From Peltaster fructicola (taxonomy: Eukaryota; Ascomycota; Dothideomycetes): a stretch of 64,000 nucleotides of DNA. Location of the stretch: NCBI GenBank assembly GCA_001592805.2, contig CP051140.1, positions 2,419,501 to 2,483,500 on the forward strand. The letters are read 5' to 3'. The notes under the pieces were generated by a model that made no database searches, had not been told where the DNA came from, and worked only from the letters and a program-made list of their open reading frames with translations. The position numbers and the translations under genes are program-made. The stretch's first letter is position 1. Each line of letters opens with the position of its first letter. This document shows, one piece after another, positions 42,615 to 53,700 of this stretch.

Positions 42615-45330
42615 CCACAGGCGTTTCTTCGACTCACTACACCGGTATGGTATCTATAACACTTTAGCAGCACGGAGCTTGCCCAGCTAATCGCTAAAGA
42701 CCATCGAGTTGGAGAAACTCTTATACATAACGTCCTTGCAGCACTCTTCGGTTCGATTAGCTCGTCAACAGCACGCCGTTGAAATCAAGCTAGCTGTTGT
42801 CCAGGTTGTCCTTGCAGCATGTCGTCTTCTACGCAACAACTTTGTATCTCGCCAAAGGCTCTATCAATACCACCACCACATCCTGTAGCTCATCGGAGCG
42901 TCCCACTATACTGTCCACCATGTCGACAAGTCCATCTTCGCCATGGTAGCTCATCGTTATAAAGTTCGACCATATCCTTGCAGCACTCCGTGATCAGCTC
43001 CTCTTGTCAGTTTATCTTACCACATCGTTGCAGCATTCCACTGTCGATTCCTCTTGTCCACATCGTACAACACATCGCTGTCGACTCAGCTACGCTCTAT
43101 GCTCGATCTTCCTGAGAAGTGCGAAATCAAGTCGATCACAACACTCCAGATCACCGTCGTCGATCGCGGAGCATATTGAGCTCTTTCGCCGCTGTATTAT
43201 CAACTTGCTAGATCATAGCAGCGTTCAGGGGTGGACGAAGCTCATGCACCACGCCGTCGACGTCCGTCCTTGTCCAGCTCATTACCACAACCTTTGTTCG
43301 TACAGTCCTTCTCGCCAGGGGCCTGACTTCGTCGAGCCATCACAAATAGCACTTCACCACTCTGATAGATGCTGCATTCTATACCTCTGGACCTACTAGC
43401 TTTGCTTGGCGAACCTCAAACGACGCAGAAATCACTCGCAGATTATGACCGTTCTCGCCGACGCTCGTAGAACCCGGTCTGTTGCTACCTCGACTGTCAC
43501 TATGGCATCTCGCTGGATAGAGGATGCTGCCAAGCGAAGCAGCTCGCTATCACTTCTGCTGGGCAATAGCCTTCGAGGATGATTTCACCTCCAGTATCTT
43601 ATTGCACTCTTCCACAATCATGCTCATCAATGCAGCAAGTCGACCGTCACAGAACACAGCTTAAGCAGTTCTCGACTCATCAATCAGCTCACTATTGTCA
43701 GATCTACCGATACCCGAACGATCACCCTCTACAACCGCAAGTTGGAGATCGTCTAATCATCTCCAGACGTAGCACAGTAGAGCAGCATCGCCATGTGCAA
43801 CATAATGTCGCCAGCACAGCAATATTGCCGCCTTGATGGCAGTACTACCCAATGCAGGGTGAGCTACGCAGACTGGCGCAGGTATACGCATCGTCGTCGT
43901 CCTGAACCTCAGCAATACACTACAAGAATGTCGTCTCGTCGTCCTCGGCATAACAGTACAAGAATATCAGCTCAATGTCATCGTCGGCGTCAACACTGTC
44001 AGTAATACGGTCCTGGAACACGATCTTGCTATCAGCATCTATCCCTCGTCATGGCCAGGTGAGTGGCAGATTGACAGCACTCCTATAGCAGGACTAGCAC
44101 CATCTCATCAGCAAAGACACCAGACAAGGCAGCGAGGTCGAGCGATCAGACACTGGAGCAGAGCTGACCAATGTAGAACAACCCCATCAGTAAGCTCATT
44201 GTTGGTCGGACCTCTTGATTATCATCAGTAGCATAAGCTTAACGGAGCATCATCGAGAGGGGAACTGCAATCCTTGCCAGAGGACAGCAATCAAGATCTC
44301 CTTGTCAGCAAGCTCAACGTCGTCCAGCAGGATATACCTCCAGGTCAGCTCAGCGTCTTCGACAAACGCTTGGCAGCATGTCAGAAGCAGGATACACTCA
44401 TTCAATAGCAGCGACAGCACACATCGTCCTTTGTACGTACCAAAGCTTGGGATCATCGCTGTCGTCAATAGCATATTGGAACCAGGAAATATCGTCGTCA
44501 CGACAGCAGTACCACAGATCCGGAGCAGCAAGAGACCGTCGTTGCCATCGAAGAAGTATGTCCATACATCTCATCTTCGGTCATCGTCAGCTTTCACTGC
44601 TGTCATTATCGACTGCTTCGCCGACGGATTGCAGAAACAGCGTCCTGAAATCAGACCGGAGCTGTGGACGCCTTGACGGTCTGTTACTTGTCGGTAACTC
44701 TCTGCACAATGCCCTTGGCTTGTACTGGTGCCATCATCGACTGCTCCACTGCCGAACTATAGCAACAGCATCGTGGTGTTCTAGACCAGAGCTATGTGCA
44801 CATCGCAGGTCTGTCTCTTGCCGGCATGACACAGTGCATCTTCGGCCTGGACTGTCCTTACTGACCTTCAAGTAGGTCTCCAGCTTGCTGTGGTCGACAG
44901 TCTTCCAGCATCTTTTGTCTCAGCACACTTCAGATCTTGCCATGATGTTCAACAGCCTCCAGACCTCGCCGGTACCCTCGACAGAGCATTCTTCGCCTAG
45001 ATCGATGAAGCGTCTCAGCAGTCTCTAGACCTCGCTGTTGTCGCTGTAATCGGAGCATTCTAGCAGCCTTTCTATACCACAGTCGCCGTCGTTGCCAGAT
45101 CATCATACCCGCCTCTGAACCTCACTATCACTGTCGCCGTCATCATCAGAGCTGCAAGCAGTCTCCACACCCCGTCGTCGCTATCATTCTTTCTGTACGT
45201 CTTTCCTCAATCCCATGTCACCAGTATCGCTGCTGTATTCACTTCAGGGCTTCTCATAGTCATCGTCGATATGGCTACACTCCTCTTAGCGATCTCGCTG
45301 TTCTGGCAGCACCACTGCCGCCGCCGTCAT

Positions 45331-45455
45331 GATCAGTCGAGGCTCTGGCGGTCCTTGACCTCGCTGACATTGCCGCCAGTTCTACACTACTCTCTTCAAC
45401 CTCATTGTCACGATCAGTCTGCTCTACGATCCTTGACCTCGCTGACATTACCGCC
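45331..45455. repeat. Imperfect direct repeat, about 78-81 bp period
   Basis: A 26-bp word starting TCCTTGACCTCGCTGACATT occurs at 45352-45377 and 45430-45455 with one mismatch. Each copy is preceded by GATCAGTC (45331 and 45412). Fainter versions of the same words extend on both sides, so this is the best-preserved part of a worn array. Confidence 0.75.
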
Positions 45456-47199
45456 ATGTCTCTATCCCTCTCCTCAATCTCGCCGTCTTCGTCACAGCAG
45501 CCCGGCCACATCACTACTGTCGCCGTGGTACACACGCGGCCCCTTCATCTCCTGATCTCACTATCGCCGCCGTCGCCGACCGTTGCATCTCAGCAGACCC
45601 TCAAGACCACTGTCCGCCCTACAGACACACCATTCGAGCTCTCATTGCTATCCTTATCGCAGGGCCACAAAACCACACCCATCATCCTCGCAGTCCTCGC
45701 AGAGACACATCACTCTCGTTGTCCTCGCCATCTTCTTCGCAGGCGCATCACTCGCGCTGTCCTCGCTGTCCTCTTGGCAGAGACGCACCCACACCTATCG
45801 TCATCGTCGACGCCTAGGCATCCTTCTCAAGCGTCGCTCTCCTGGCTAGCATCGCCAGCACAGCAGCTCCAATATTCAATCAGCCTCGCCGTCCTCGAAG
45901 GATCGAGACCTCTATCGGCTGGCCAGGCTCAGAGCTTCACTTCTGTATGTCTTAGCACATCACTGCCAGCGCTGATGCTCAAGGACTAATGCTCAACATA
46001 TACTCCACAAGACGCCTTCCATCACCAACAGTACTATTGACGCCCATCGCTACCATGCAGCTTGCATTACTACTTCGCTGTCCTGCAGCCATGTCTTCGC
46101 TGTCTTCAGCTCACACTCGGTTCTTGCAGCCTACTCCCACCTCCCTGCTCCCACTGCAGCTCACACCACACCATCGCTGTCCTACTGTCGCCTCCCTGCT
46201 ACCCTCAGATCACACCATACCCTCGCTGTCCTCAGCACACAATCACCGCCTTGCCGCTTTCCATGAGCGCCTCCTCGTCGCATCGCCGCTACACCGCTCA
46301 CCTCAGCACTGCCATCGTCGTCATTCCACCAACACCTCGCTGTCAATAGCACTCGCCGCTGCTTCCACGCCACCAGCCTGCTTCCTCCCGCCACCACCGT
46401 ACTATCGTATTTCCGCTCATCTGCCACACCACACCTGTCTGGATGTTCTCAGCAGACCCACAGCTCATATCGAGCATTCTTTGTGTCCTCGTCGACCAAT
46501 CAAAACATCATCACAGGACATCCTCCAGAAGCTCCATATCACTCCCAGTGCGCCAGATGCCCTTCCAGCCATGCTCAACACCACTGTATCGCTCCTAGAT
46601 GCACTCCAAACTCTACCTATCGCTCACAGAGTGCCTGACACTCCCACAAGCATGTCAACATCACCGTAGCATGCCAAGGCTCACCACTGGAAGCTCCATA
46701 TCGCTTGAAGAGTGCAGGACACATACTGCAAGCACACCGACACTGCTGAAGAGCCTCCAAGAGCCGTCCAACACCTGGTGCTCTTCTGGAGTCTTCTTCG
46801 AGCACATGGTTGCTGCTCAGGCTCCCTTTTGCTCCTCCTGACCCTCCTACGCCACTGGATAATCTTATCGCCACCTCCAACACTTCTATCATCGCCAGGC
46901 TATCTCTTCACCATCTCCGAGCCTACAAAAGACACCGCTCTGCTTCCTTTCGCCTTGGCTGTCCACCAGGGCGCTCTGTAGCATGTCCCACATCTTCCTG
47001 TGGCCCCAGGCCCTATATCGAAGTCGCCCTGGGCAGTCCTAGACCTGCGGGAGCTTCCATATCGCCGCCGCCGGCATCTCAACGCAAACAGAGCCTTGTC
47101 CATAGTGCGCCAAGCAAGTAGCCTTCATCTGGAGCCTTCCTATCGCCCAAACATGCTCCGCAAGATATTACATGGTGTCCTCTAGCTGTTAAAATGCTG

Positions 47200-48120
47200 T
47201 ATGATGCTCCCGGAAGCTTGTATTTTCTCGTACGCTTGCGTACACATCAGCACGGATGATGTAGGCATGTGTCATGCTGCATTACGCGCGTAGAACTCAG
47301 CATCGCTGCGTATATCTCAGCACGGCTCAGATTTGCAGTGCACCTCCTCTCCAAGCCTCAAATCAAGTCTTGACCATGCCCAGAGTTGTAGGATGCTCAA
47401 ATACAGAGGATATGCTCGAATCTCGTCCGAAATCGTTCCAGAGACGAATTTCGAAGGGTTCCGTCGATCTCGCGCCCCACGGCGACGTGGGACAGCGTGG
47501 GAAGCTCGCAGAGCAAAAACCAAGCGCAATTCGCTGATCTGCTCCAGAGAGCTCTAGGAGGCTTAGCGAAAGCTGTAGAGACACAGCAGACTGCGGGAAG
47601 TCCCCTGCAGCAACCGCCAGGCCAGAGTCGCGCTCCTGCAAGCCAAAATCGCGTTTTCTCTAGCGAATCGGCAAAATCTGCGCTGTCTGAGCTGCCAGGG
47701 CCGTCCCTGAGTCCCTCTGACAGTGGAATCGGCCTTGCACATCGGCATTTTTGCGATGAAAGGTCTGTACCTGAGTTTGCCAAGACCCCATATCGTTCTG
47801 CGACATCTGTTTCCATCTTTGGGCATGGTGGTAGCTGTACAACTGCGTTTCGAGGCTTTCACGTGCGTGTAGCGCTCTCTGGAGCGTTCGGTCAAAGGCG
47901 ACCTGGACCACATCGGGAGACGTCACGGCACGTAGGAACGCGTCGATGCAGAACCAAACGCGTCCACACATCTGAAGACACGTAGAAACGCGTTGGTACG
48001 CCTCAAAACACGTAGAAACGCATCGGAAGGCCTCGAAACACGTCGAGACGCGTGCAGATATCTCAGAACATGCCTAGACGCGTGAAAAAACCCGTACACA
48101 CGTTGGCATAGGTGCAGATA
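47200..48120. other. Transition zone of the skew block
   Basis: About 0.9 kb where the + strand changes from C-rich (left) to G-rich (right). It holds a 162-codon frame at 47497-47985 that begins MGSSQSKNQAQF and has no recognised domain, and the 30-bp ACGCGT array. Composition in the middle (47.4-47.9 kb) is unlike either flank: it is CpG-rich and balanced. Confidence 0.45.
47928..48107. repeat. 30-bp repeats carrying ACGCGT
   Basis: Five 30-bp units start at 47958, 47988, 48018, 48048 and 48078. Each begins ACGCGT (ACGCAT in the third), and most contain ACACGTAGAA-like sequence at the far end. A partial unit with another ACGCGT at 47938 lies to the left. ACGCGT is the Mbp1/MBF (MCB) core site in ascomycetes. 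The interior of each unit is strongly diverged, while the hexamer and its spacing are kept. Confidence 0.88.
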
Positions 48121-51100
48121 TGCGCCAAGAGCTCTCCTGTTCGACCCTGGGAGCCCTGAGGACTGCACAGCCCAATATTCTGGCACCTAGAGATATGTGG
48201 AGTGATACACAGCTGTGGCAGCTCGTATCAGCCCGTGAGGGCACCTAGAGGCATGAGGGACCGTATGGAAGGGCATAGAGGCGTATGTGGACATCCAGAA
48301 GACCGTGCATGAGCAGATGGCCTGTCCAGGCTACTACCGGGCTCCAGAGCACTGTACAGGATCGTATGGCAGCAGATAAGGCGTTATAGCAGCATATAGC
48401 GGCATGTGGGAGCATATAGAGCGATACAGAGGCATATGGGAGCATAAGACTGCATAGATGGTGATATAGGGGCATAACACAGCCGTTGTGATGATATGGG
48501 GCCAGGTAAGACCTTGTGCAGCATACAGAAGCACAGAGCCATGAAAAGGAGCATTGGGAGGCATGGGCAGGCATATCGGGGTCCTGCAGGACCGTAGAAC
48601 ATCGCACAGAGCTTGCTGTGTACGAAGGATGACCTGAAGAAACGCCAAGACCGTTGGTAAGCGTCTTGGGCTTTGCGGCATCGCCTAGGTCCTGGTTGTG
48701 GGATCTCGGCATCTTGTAGAGCTGTTCTGCACATGCTGGAGCGATATCTGAGCCACAGAACACCTTCAGCTTGTTGAAGAAGTCGTGTGTCTTGGCGCGG
48801 GCGAGGATCGAACAGGCGGCGGTCGGAGCATGAGGGACCGGGACTCAGACACCCTCGGCACAATGGTAAACACCTTGCTGTGTGCGTAGCCCTGGTTGCG
48901 AGTGAAGACGGCTGCGCAGACCATGGAGATGATGCGGGATCACTGAGAAGCCGCAGGAATATGTGCCAAGGGCGGTGGACGGTGGTGACCGCCGGTGGAC
49001 AGAAGGAGGATTGCCAAGTGGTAGCAACGATATCGGCGATAGGAGTTGCAGGAGGAGCGCCAAGGACAAGGGATAACCATACGGCTGATGATAGAAATGA
49101 TGGATGCTCAGGATGGCTGTATAGACGCTGTGGTGCTGCCCTGAAGCTTTCTGGCGATGTCTTGAGATAGAGATGTTGCCATGATGTTAGGGATGATGTT
49201 GCAAGATACTGGCTTGATCACGCTGTGTGCGAGGCTCCAGGGTTGATCGTTGGAGATGCTTCATCTACCGAGCGATGATGGCTCCAGAGGAATGCCATGC
49301 TGAAGGCCTTGGGGATGATGGAAGGTCTGCTGCGATGATGCCGCGATGCTGACACACTGGGGGCTATGCTCGAGCATCTGCTGCAGCAGCAAAGTAGCAG
49401 TCGCTGCTTTGAAGTGCTAGGAACAAGTCAGAGCTCCGACAGCGATATCCAGACATCCAGCGCTTGGTGTGAAATGGTGAGATCTTCTGGGAATGCTGGA
49501 GGCAACGTGGCGGATCACCTCCATCATCTTGAGTAGGACCGGTGTGTCAGAACATCTAGGATGATATCGGGCATGACGGCGTTGTTGGTGAGCCTGGAGG
49601 CTGTTCTGGCGGTCCTAGAGCTTAGCAGGATCGTCCCTGAAGGTTCTTGAGCATAACTCCTAGCAGCACCATCAGCAGGACTGAATCGACTGACCTCTGC
49701 ACGCCTTTGTAGCTCTATACATGCTGGGATATGAAAGGCACGGTGAGGGCTCCCTATCAAAATGGAAGACTGTGATTGGGCAGGGGTAGCTCTGTAAAAC
49801 GTTCAGAGACTGGTGGTGGTAGCTCTCTATCAGTAGAAGAGTGTAGCGGTGGAGGAGACTTGTAAAGCGATGGCGGTGATGCGCGAGGTGGTGGAGAGCA
49901 TGGCGGAAATGCATAGGATGGCGGCGAGTATGGCGGGTGCTTAGGATGTGCCAGGCGCTACAGCGGCGTCTAGTTGTACCGAGAATAGCGAGGTGAGAAA
50001 TCCGGCGAGGGAGGAACGCTGGTGACAGCAACTCCATGCTGATGGCGATAGCAAGGCCAAGAAGTTTGGGTGGCATGGAGCGCATACTGTGGCGGCAGCG
50101 AAGTAGAGAAGTATGGTGTTGTTGAGCTCATGCTGATGATGACAGCGAGGTAGAGAGGTATGGTGTTGTTGAGCTCATGCTGATGATGACAGCGAGGTAG
50201 AGAGGTATGGTGTTGTTGAGCTCATGCTGATGGTGATAGCCAGGGTGGTATGGATGGTATATACTTCATGCTGATGGCGACAGCAAGGTCGAGGAATGTG
50301 GGAGGTATACGCTTCGTGCTCCAGGTTGAGGAGTCTGAGTAGTATTGACTTCATGCTGATGGCGAAGATGAGGTGGAGGAGTATTTGCAACAGCAGAATG
50401 GTAATGAGTGCTGTGCGGTAGGGAGATGGCGATAGTGATCTGGACCAACAGCGTGATGATGTACTACTGCAATCCCTTTCTTATCAGCCTGATCCCTATC
50501 ACCTCTGCAATCAGCTCTGGATTGTCGGCGACGATGACATCGGTGCTTATGCTGCCATTGCGGACTCGACCAGGGTCGACATACACCTGCTACGCATCCT
50601 AGCTCTTGATAGACAGCGATATCTTCCACGATATCAAGGTCTTGACGATGCTGACGTCTTCTGCAACTCCTAGCTCTTGTGTCCTGCTCTGGGTATGCTT
50701 TTCTGGCTCTTGCAGCAGTGATGCTGTTATATGTGCCGGGTTGACTTCCTAGCTCTTGTTTGATGAGACTGACAGCATCGTGAAGGGCTCTCGATCAGCT
50801 TTGGACGAGTCCCATTGATTGTGATGGTCGGACGAGATCGAGAGTAGCTATGACGATGACCGCGATAGTGGTCTGGCATTGAAGCGGATCAAGAGTTGGT
50901 GCTGACGGCGGTGATGATCTGGTATTGAGGTGAGCAGGAGGTAGTGTTGACTGCGATGGTGACCTGGCGTTATCGTGAGCAGGAGGTGGTGATCAGCGAG
51001 AGTAATCTGGCAGTGAGGTGATCAAGAGGTGGTAGTGAATGGCGAGAGTGGTCTGGTGGTAAGGTTAGGTATATGGGATTGCGGTGATGTGGTGATATTG

Positions 51101-53700
51101 TTGATGGCATAGATGTTTGTGACGGCGACACGATTGTGACTTGGTGCTTCTGACGATGATCTTGTTCGTGACAACGATCTGATTGCGGTTTGATGATTCT
51201 GACGATGATGATCTGGTTGTTCTAATGATCGAACAGTGCCCTGGTGCTTCTGATGATACGATGGTAACTGGTTATCTGGCAGTCAGGTTGATCATCTGAC
51301 GGACATTCTGACCATGACTAGATCCTAGATCTCGACTGTGATACATCAGGCGTTGTGATGGTGACAGCGGCAGCTGTAATCGATGCATAAGAACGGCTTT
51401 TGCTGTGTAATGATCACCAGGCTCTGATCGAGCATCAACCGGCGTAATATGTGGCAGGATTGATGTGAAAGTGAGCGAGGTTGCAAGAGTCTAGGCTACT
51501 TGTGAGCAATGTTGGCAAGCTTCCTCGTGACTTACACAACGGCTGCAGAAGCATAGGCCTTATAGATTGGCAATGATGAGATGTAGAGCAGGCGGTGCTT
51601 GTGATCTACATGCTTTTCGATAGCCGGATATCCTCAGATCGTGACGACGGCGACGAGATGCATGTTGTAGTCGTGGTAGGGGAGAGAGCTGCTGTGGGAC
51701 AGCATCAAGACTGTGATCAAGCTGAAGATCTGTTGTGCAATCGCTGTGGTTCGATAGACGGGGTTCTTGTGAGACGACAGTGGATGTGTAGGTTGCTGTT
51801 GACAGCAGAGCTCTCAAGAACGAACAGTACTTTCGTTGAATGAATTAGCGACATCCTGTATGCTGTGATAGATGCCCTGCAGTAGTAGTTGTTCAGCAGC
51901 CAATGACTTAATGTTGTAGGACGGTAGAGAGCCATCAGGTCACTGTTGTGTACAGGTCGTGAGATATCAGGTTGCTGTAGTTGATGGGTAGTGAGAGCCA
52001 TCATTGCTATAGTGGATGGATTGTAGTATTCTGTCGACAGCATGGACCGATGCACTATGTCTGTCAGTAGAGGTAGCGGCATCGAGCTCTGAATAGCAGC
52101 ATGCAATAAATGTCATGCAGCAATCCTACCGTTCATGCTCACTGTTGCGAGGCCCGGTCGTCAATGAGCGACATCCTGTTGTCTGTTGACAGTATGAGCG
52201 AGGTGCGTAGGATCCTGTAACATGCAGAACTAGCTGGCAATGATGGTACAGTTCTATCGATGATAGGTGTCCGATCGTGCATGTGGTCAGATCGACGATA
52301 ATGCAATGATCCTCTGACAATATGGAGTTCCGGGTGCTTCAGTGATGCTGGGTGCCAGCTGTAATGATTTCGGGAGCTCGTGTGCAATCGGCGGTGCCAA
52401 GCTGTCACAGCAAGAAGCATGGCTGCCATACTGGTCATGTAAGATCGGCGGTGAGCATAGCGTAATATCTACCTCGACGGCGAGGAGAAGGCATCGTTGA
52501 TGCTGATGCCCATGCTGGGATGCGTCTGGTAGCTGCTATAGACCATATGCCTTGGATCTACCACCGTGTCAGTCTTACGGACATCTTGCGTGCAGACATA
52601 ACGCACTATCAGAAGCTTGACTGCGCGAATGTGCAGACATAAAGCACTGTTGAAAGCTTGACAATTTTTGTGCTGTGGGACTGCCCTCTTAAGAGGAGTA
52701 CATGTTGTCGTGCTCTTCTAGAACGAAGACCTTGGACGAAGACCTTGAGGTATCATGGCTTCTTGCGTGTACGCCTAGTTGACCATAGAGCTTACGATGT
52801 CTTATGGTTTCAGTCTCATGGTGTCGTAGTGTCACTTCGAAGCAATGTGTATAGCACTCTCTGGTCCCAGAATCCTCAGGGAGGTTGTTGGGTGCCCATG
52901 ACCAGCAGCTGAGTATATCATAGACCGATGCTCCTTCAAGAGATGCTGCTGTGTGTTGGGCATGACTTGCAAGGTCCAGTGTCTCACCCTGCCTCGGAGT
53001 GAGGTTGCTGTGCGCTGGAAGACATGTCTTTTAGCTCAATGCTTCGAAGAACATCTAAGGAGTTTGCTGTCTGCCCTAGAAATGCCATACCGTTGGGAGC
53101 AACAGCCTGGAGACCTTGAGAATCTCAAAATGCACCGAGAACATTGCTGTGTATTTGACATGCTGCTACTGCAGTCATCGAGATCATAGGATGTCCCTCA
53201 ATGCCTCAACACCTTAAATTGCATCGAGAGAGTTTGCTGTGTCATGTGGACATGCTGATCCGTACGGACCAACGTTCTGAAGACCTCAAGACTGTATGAT
53301 AGCTCCCAAGGCTTCGAAACGGCCACAAGGGACTTCGCTGCGGACATGTCTGTGGACTCAGCATCAAGACTGTGATGTGCTGCTGGTTCAAACAGCTTGT
53401 TGAAAGCTCGTCGAACGATTTGGTGGTGAAGCCAAGAAGCATGCAGGTGTGAGTCCTGAAGGACTTGGCGGTGATCAGGGTACTGAACTCGCAGGATCTT
53501 GCTGTGAGAAAATGGCAGTGTGGAAGTGTTGGCGATCGTGTGTAAGAGCGATAGTAAGTGCTTGCATGACGCTGAACAGGCCCAAAGCAATGAGCATACT
53601 TACTGGATGGCATTAGTTGATCAGAACGCGTTCGAAGCATTAGACAGATGATGCCAAAATGTTGTTGATGAAGAAGAGTGAGGTCAAGCTGGATGAATGA
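48121..53700. other. Gene-free, G-rich strand domain
   Basis: 5.6 kb with no supportable gene. The + strand is G- over C-rich; for example, 49861-49920 has 27 G against 7 C. GATGATG, GGTGGTG and GCTGATGG words recur. At 48380-48480 there are worn units of GGCATATAGGGAGCATA type. At 52.9-53.4 kb worn units of roughly 100 bp share TTTGCTGTGT followed by GACATGCTG. A 48.2-48.8 kb minus-strand frame (172 codons, MFCGSDIAPACAEQLYKMPR) looks partly protein-like but has no domain. Confidence 0.5.
50107..50247. repeat. 47-bp minisatellite, three clear copies
   Basis: Three 47-bp units start at 50107, 50154 and 50201. They begin AG(A/G)GTATGGTGTTGTTGAG and contain CTCATGCTGATGATGACAGC. The first two are almost identical. 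Worn relatives extend from about 49.99 to 50.40 kb, recognisable by CATGCTGATGGCGA-(T/C)-AGCAAGG. Confidence 0.9.

Larger units (their letters stand above)
40958..47200. other. Gene-free, C-rich strand domain
   Basis: Six kilobases with no gene I can support. The + strand is markedly C- over G-rich from about 41.2 kb on; for example, 46141-46200 has 30 C against 8 G. The sequence is full of diverged short words such as TCGCTGTCCTC, GACCTCGCTG and CATCGTCGTC, which recur at irregular spacing like worn minisatellites. Frames up to 226 codons (45989-46669) are His/Pro/Ser/Leu-rich products of this composition, not proteins. Clearer sub-arrays are listed separately. Confidence 0.55.

Noticed and set aside
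47497-47985. 162-codon + frame starting MGSSQSKNQAQF, myristoylation-like N-terminus
   Set aside because: No recognisable domain, it runs into the 30-bp repeat array, and minus-strand frames of similar length overlap it; probably chance in CpG-rich sequence.
47928-48107. CRISPR-like regular array
   Set aside because: Units are contiguous 30-bp tandem repeats with no conserved repeat/spacer alternation, and the genome is fungal.
48780-48855. tRNA-like stretch on the minus strand (GTTCGATCC near an apparent acceptor end)
   Set aside because: The T-arm does not pair well, no A-box or matching acceptor stem lies at tRNA distance, and no anticodon arm is found.
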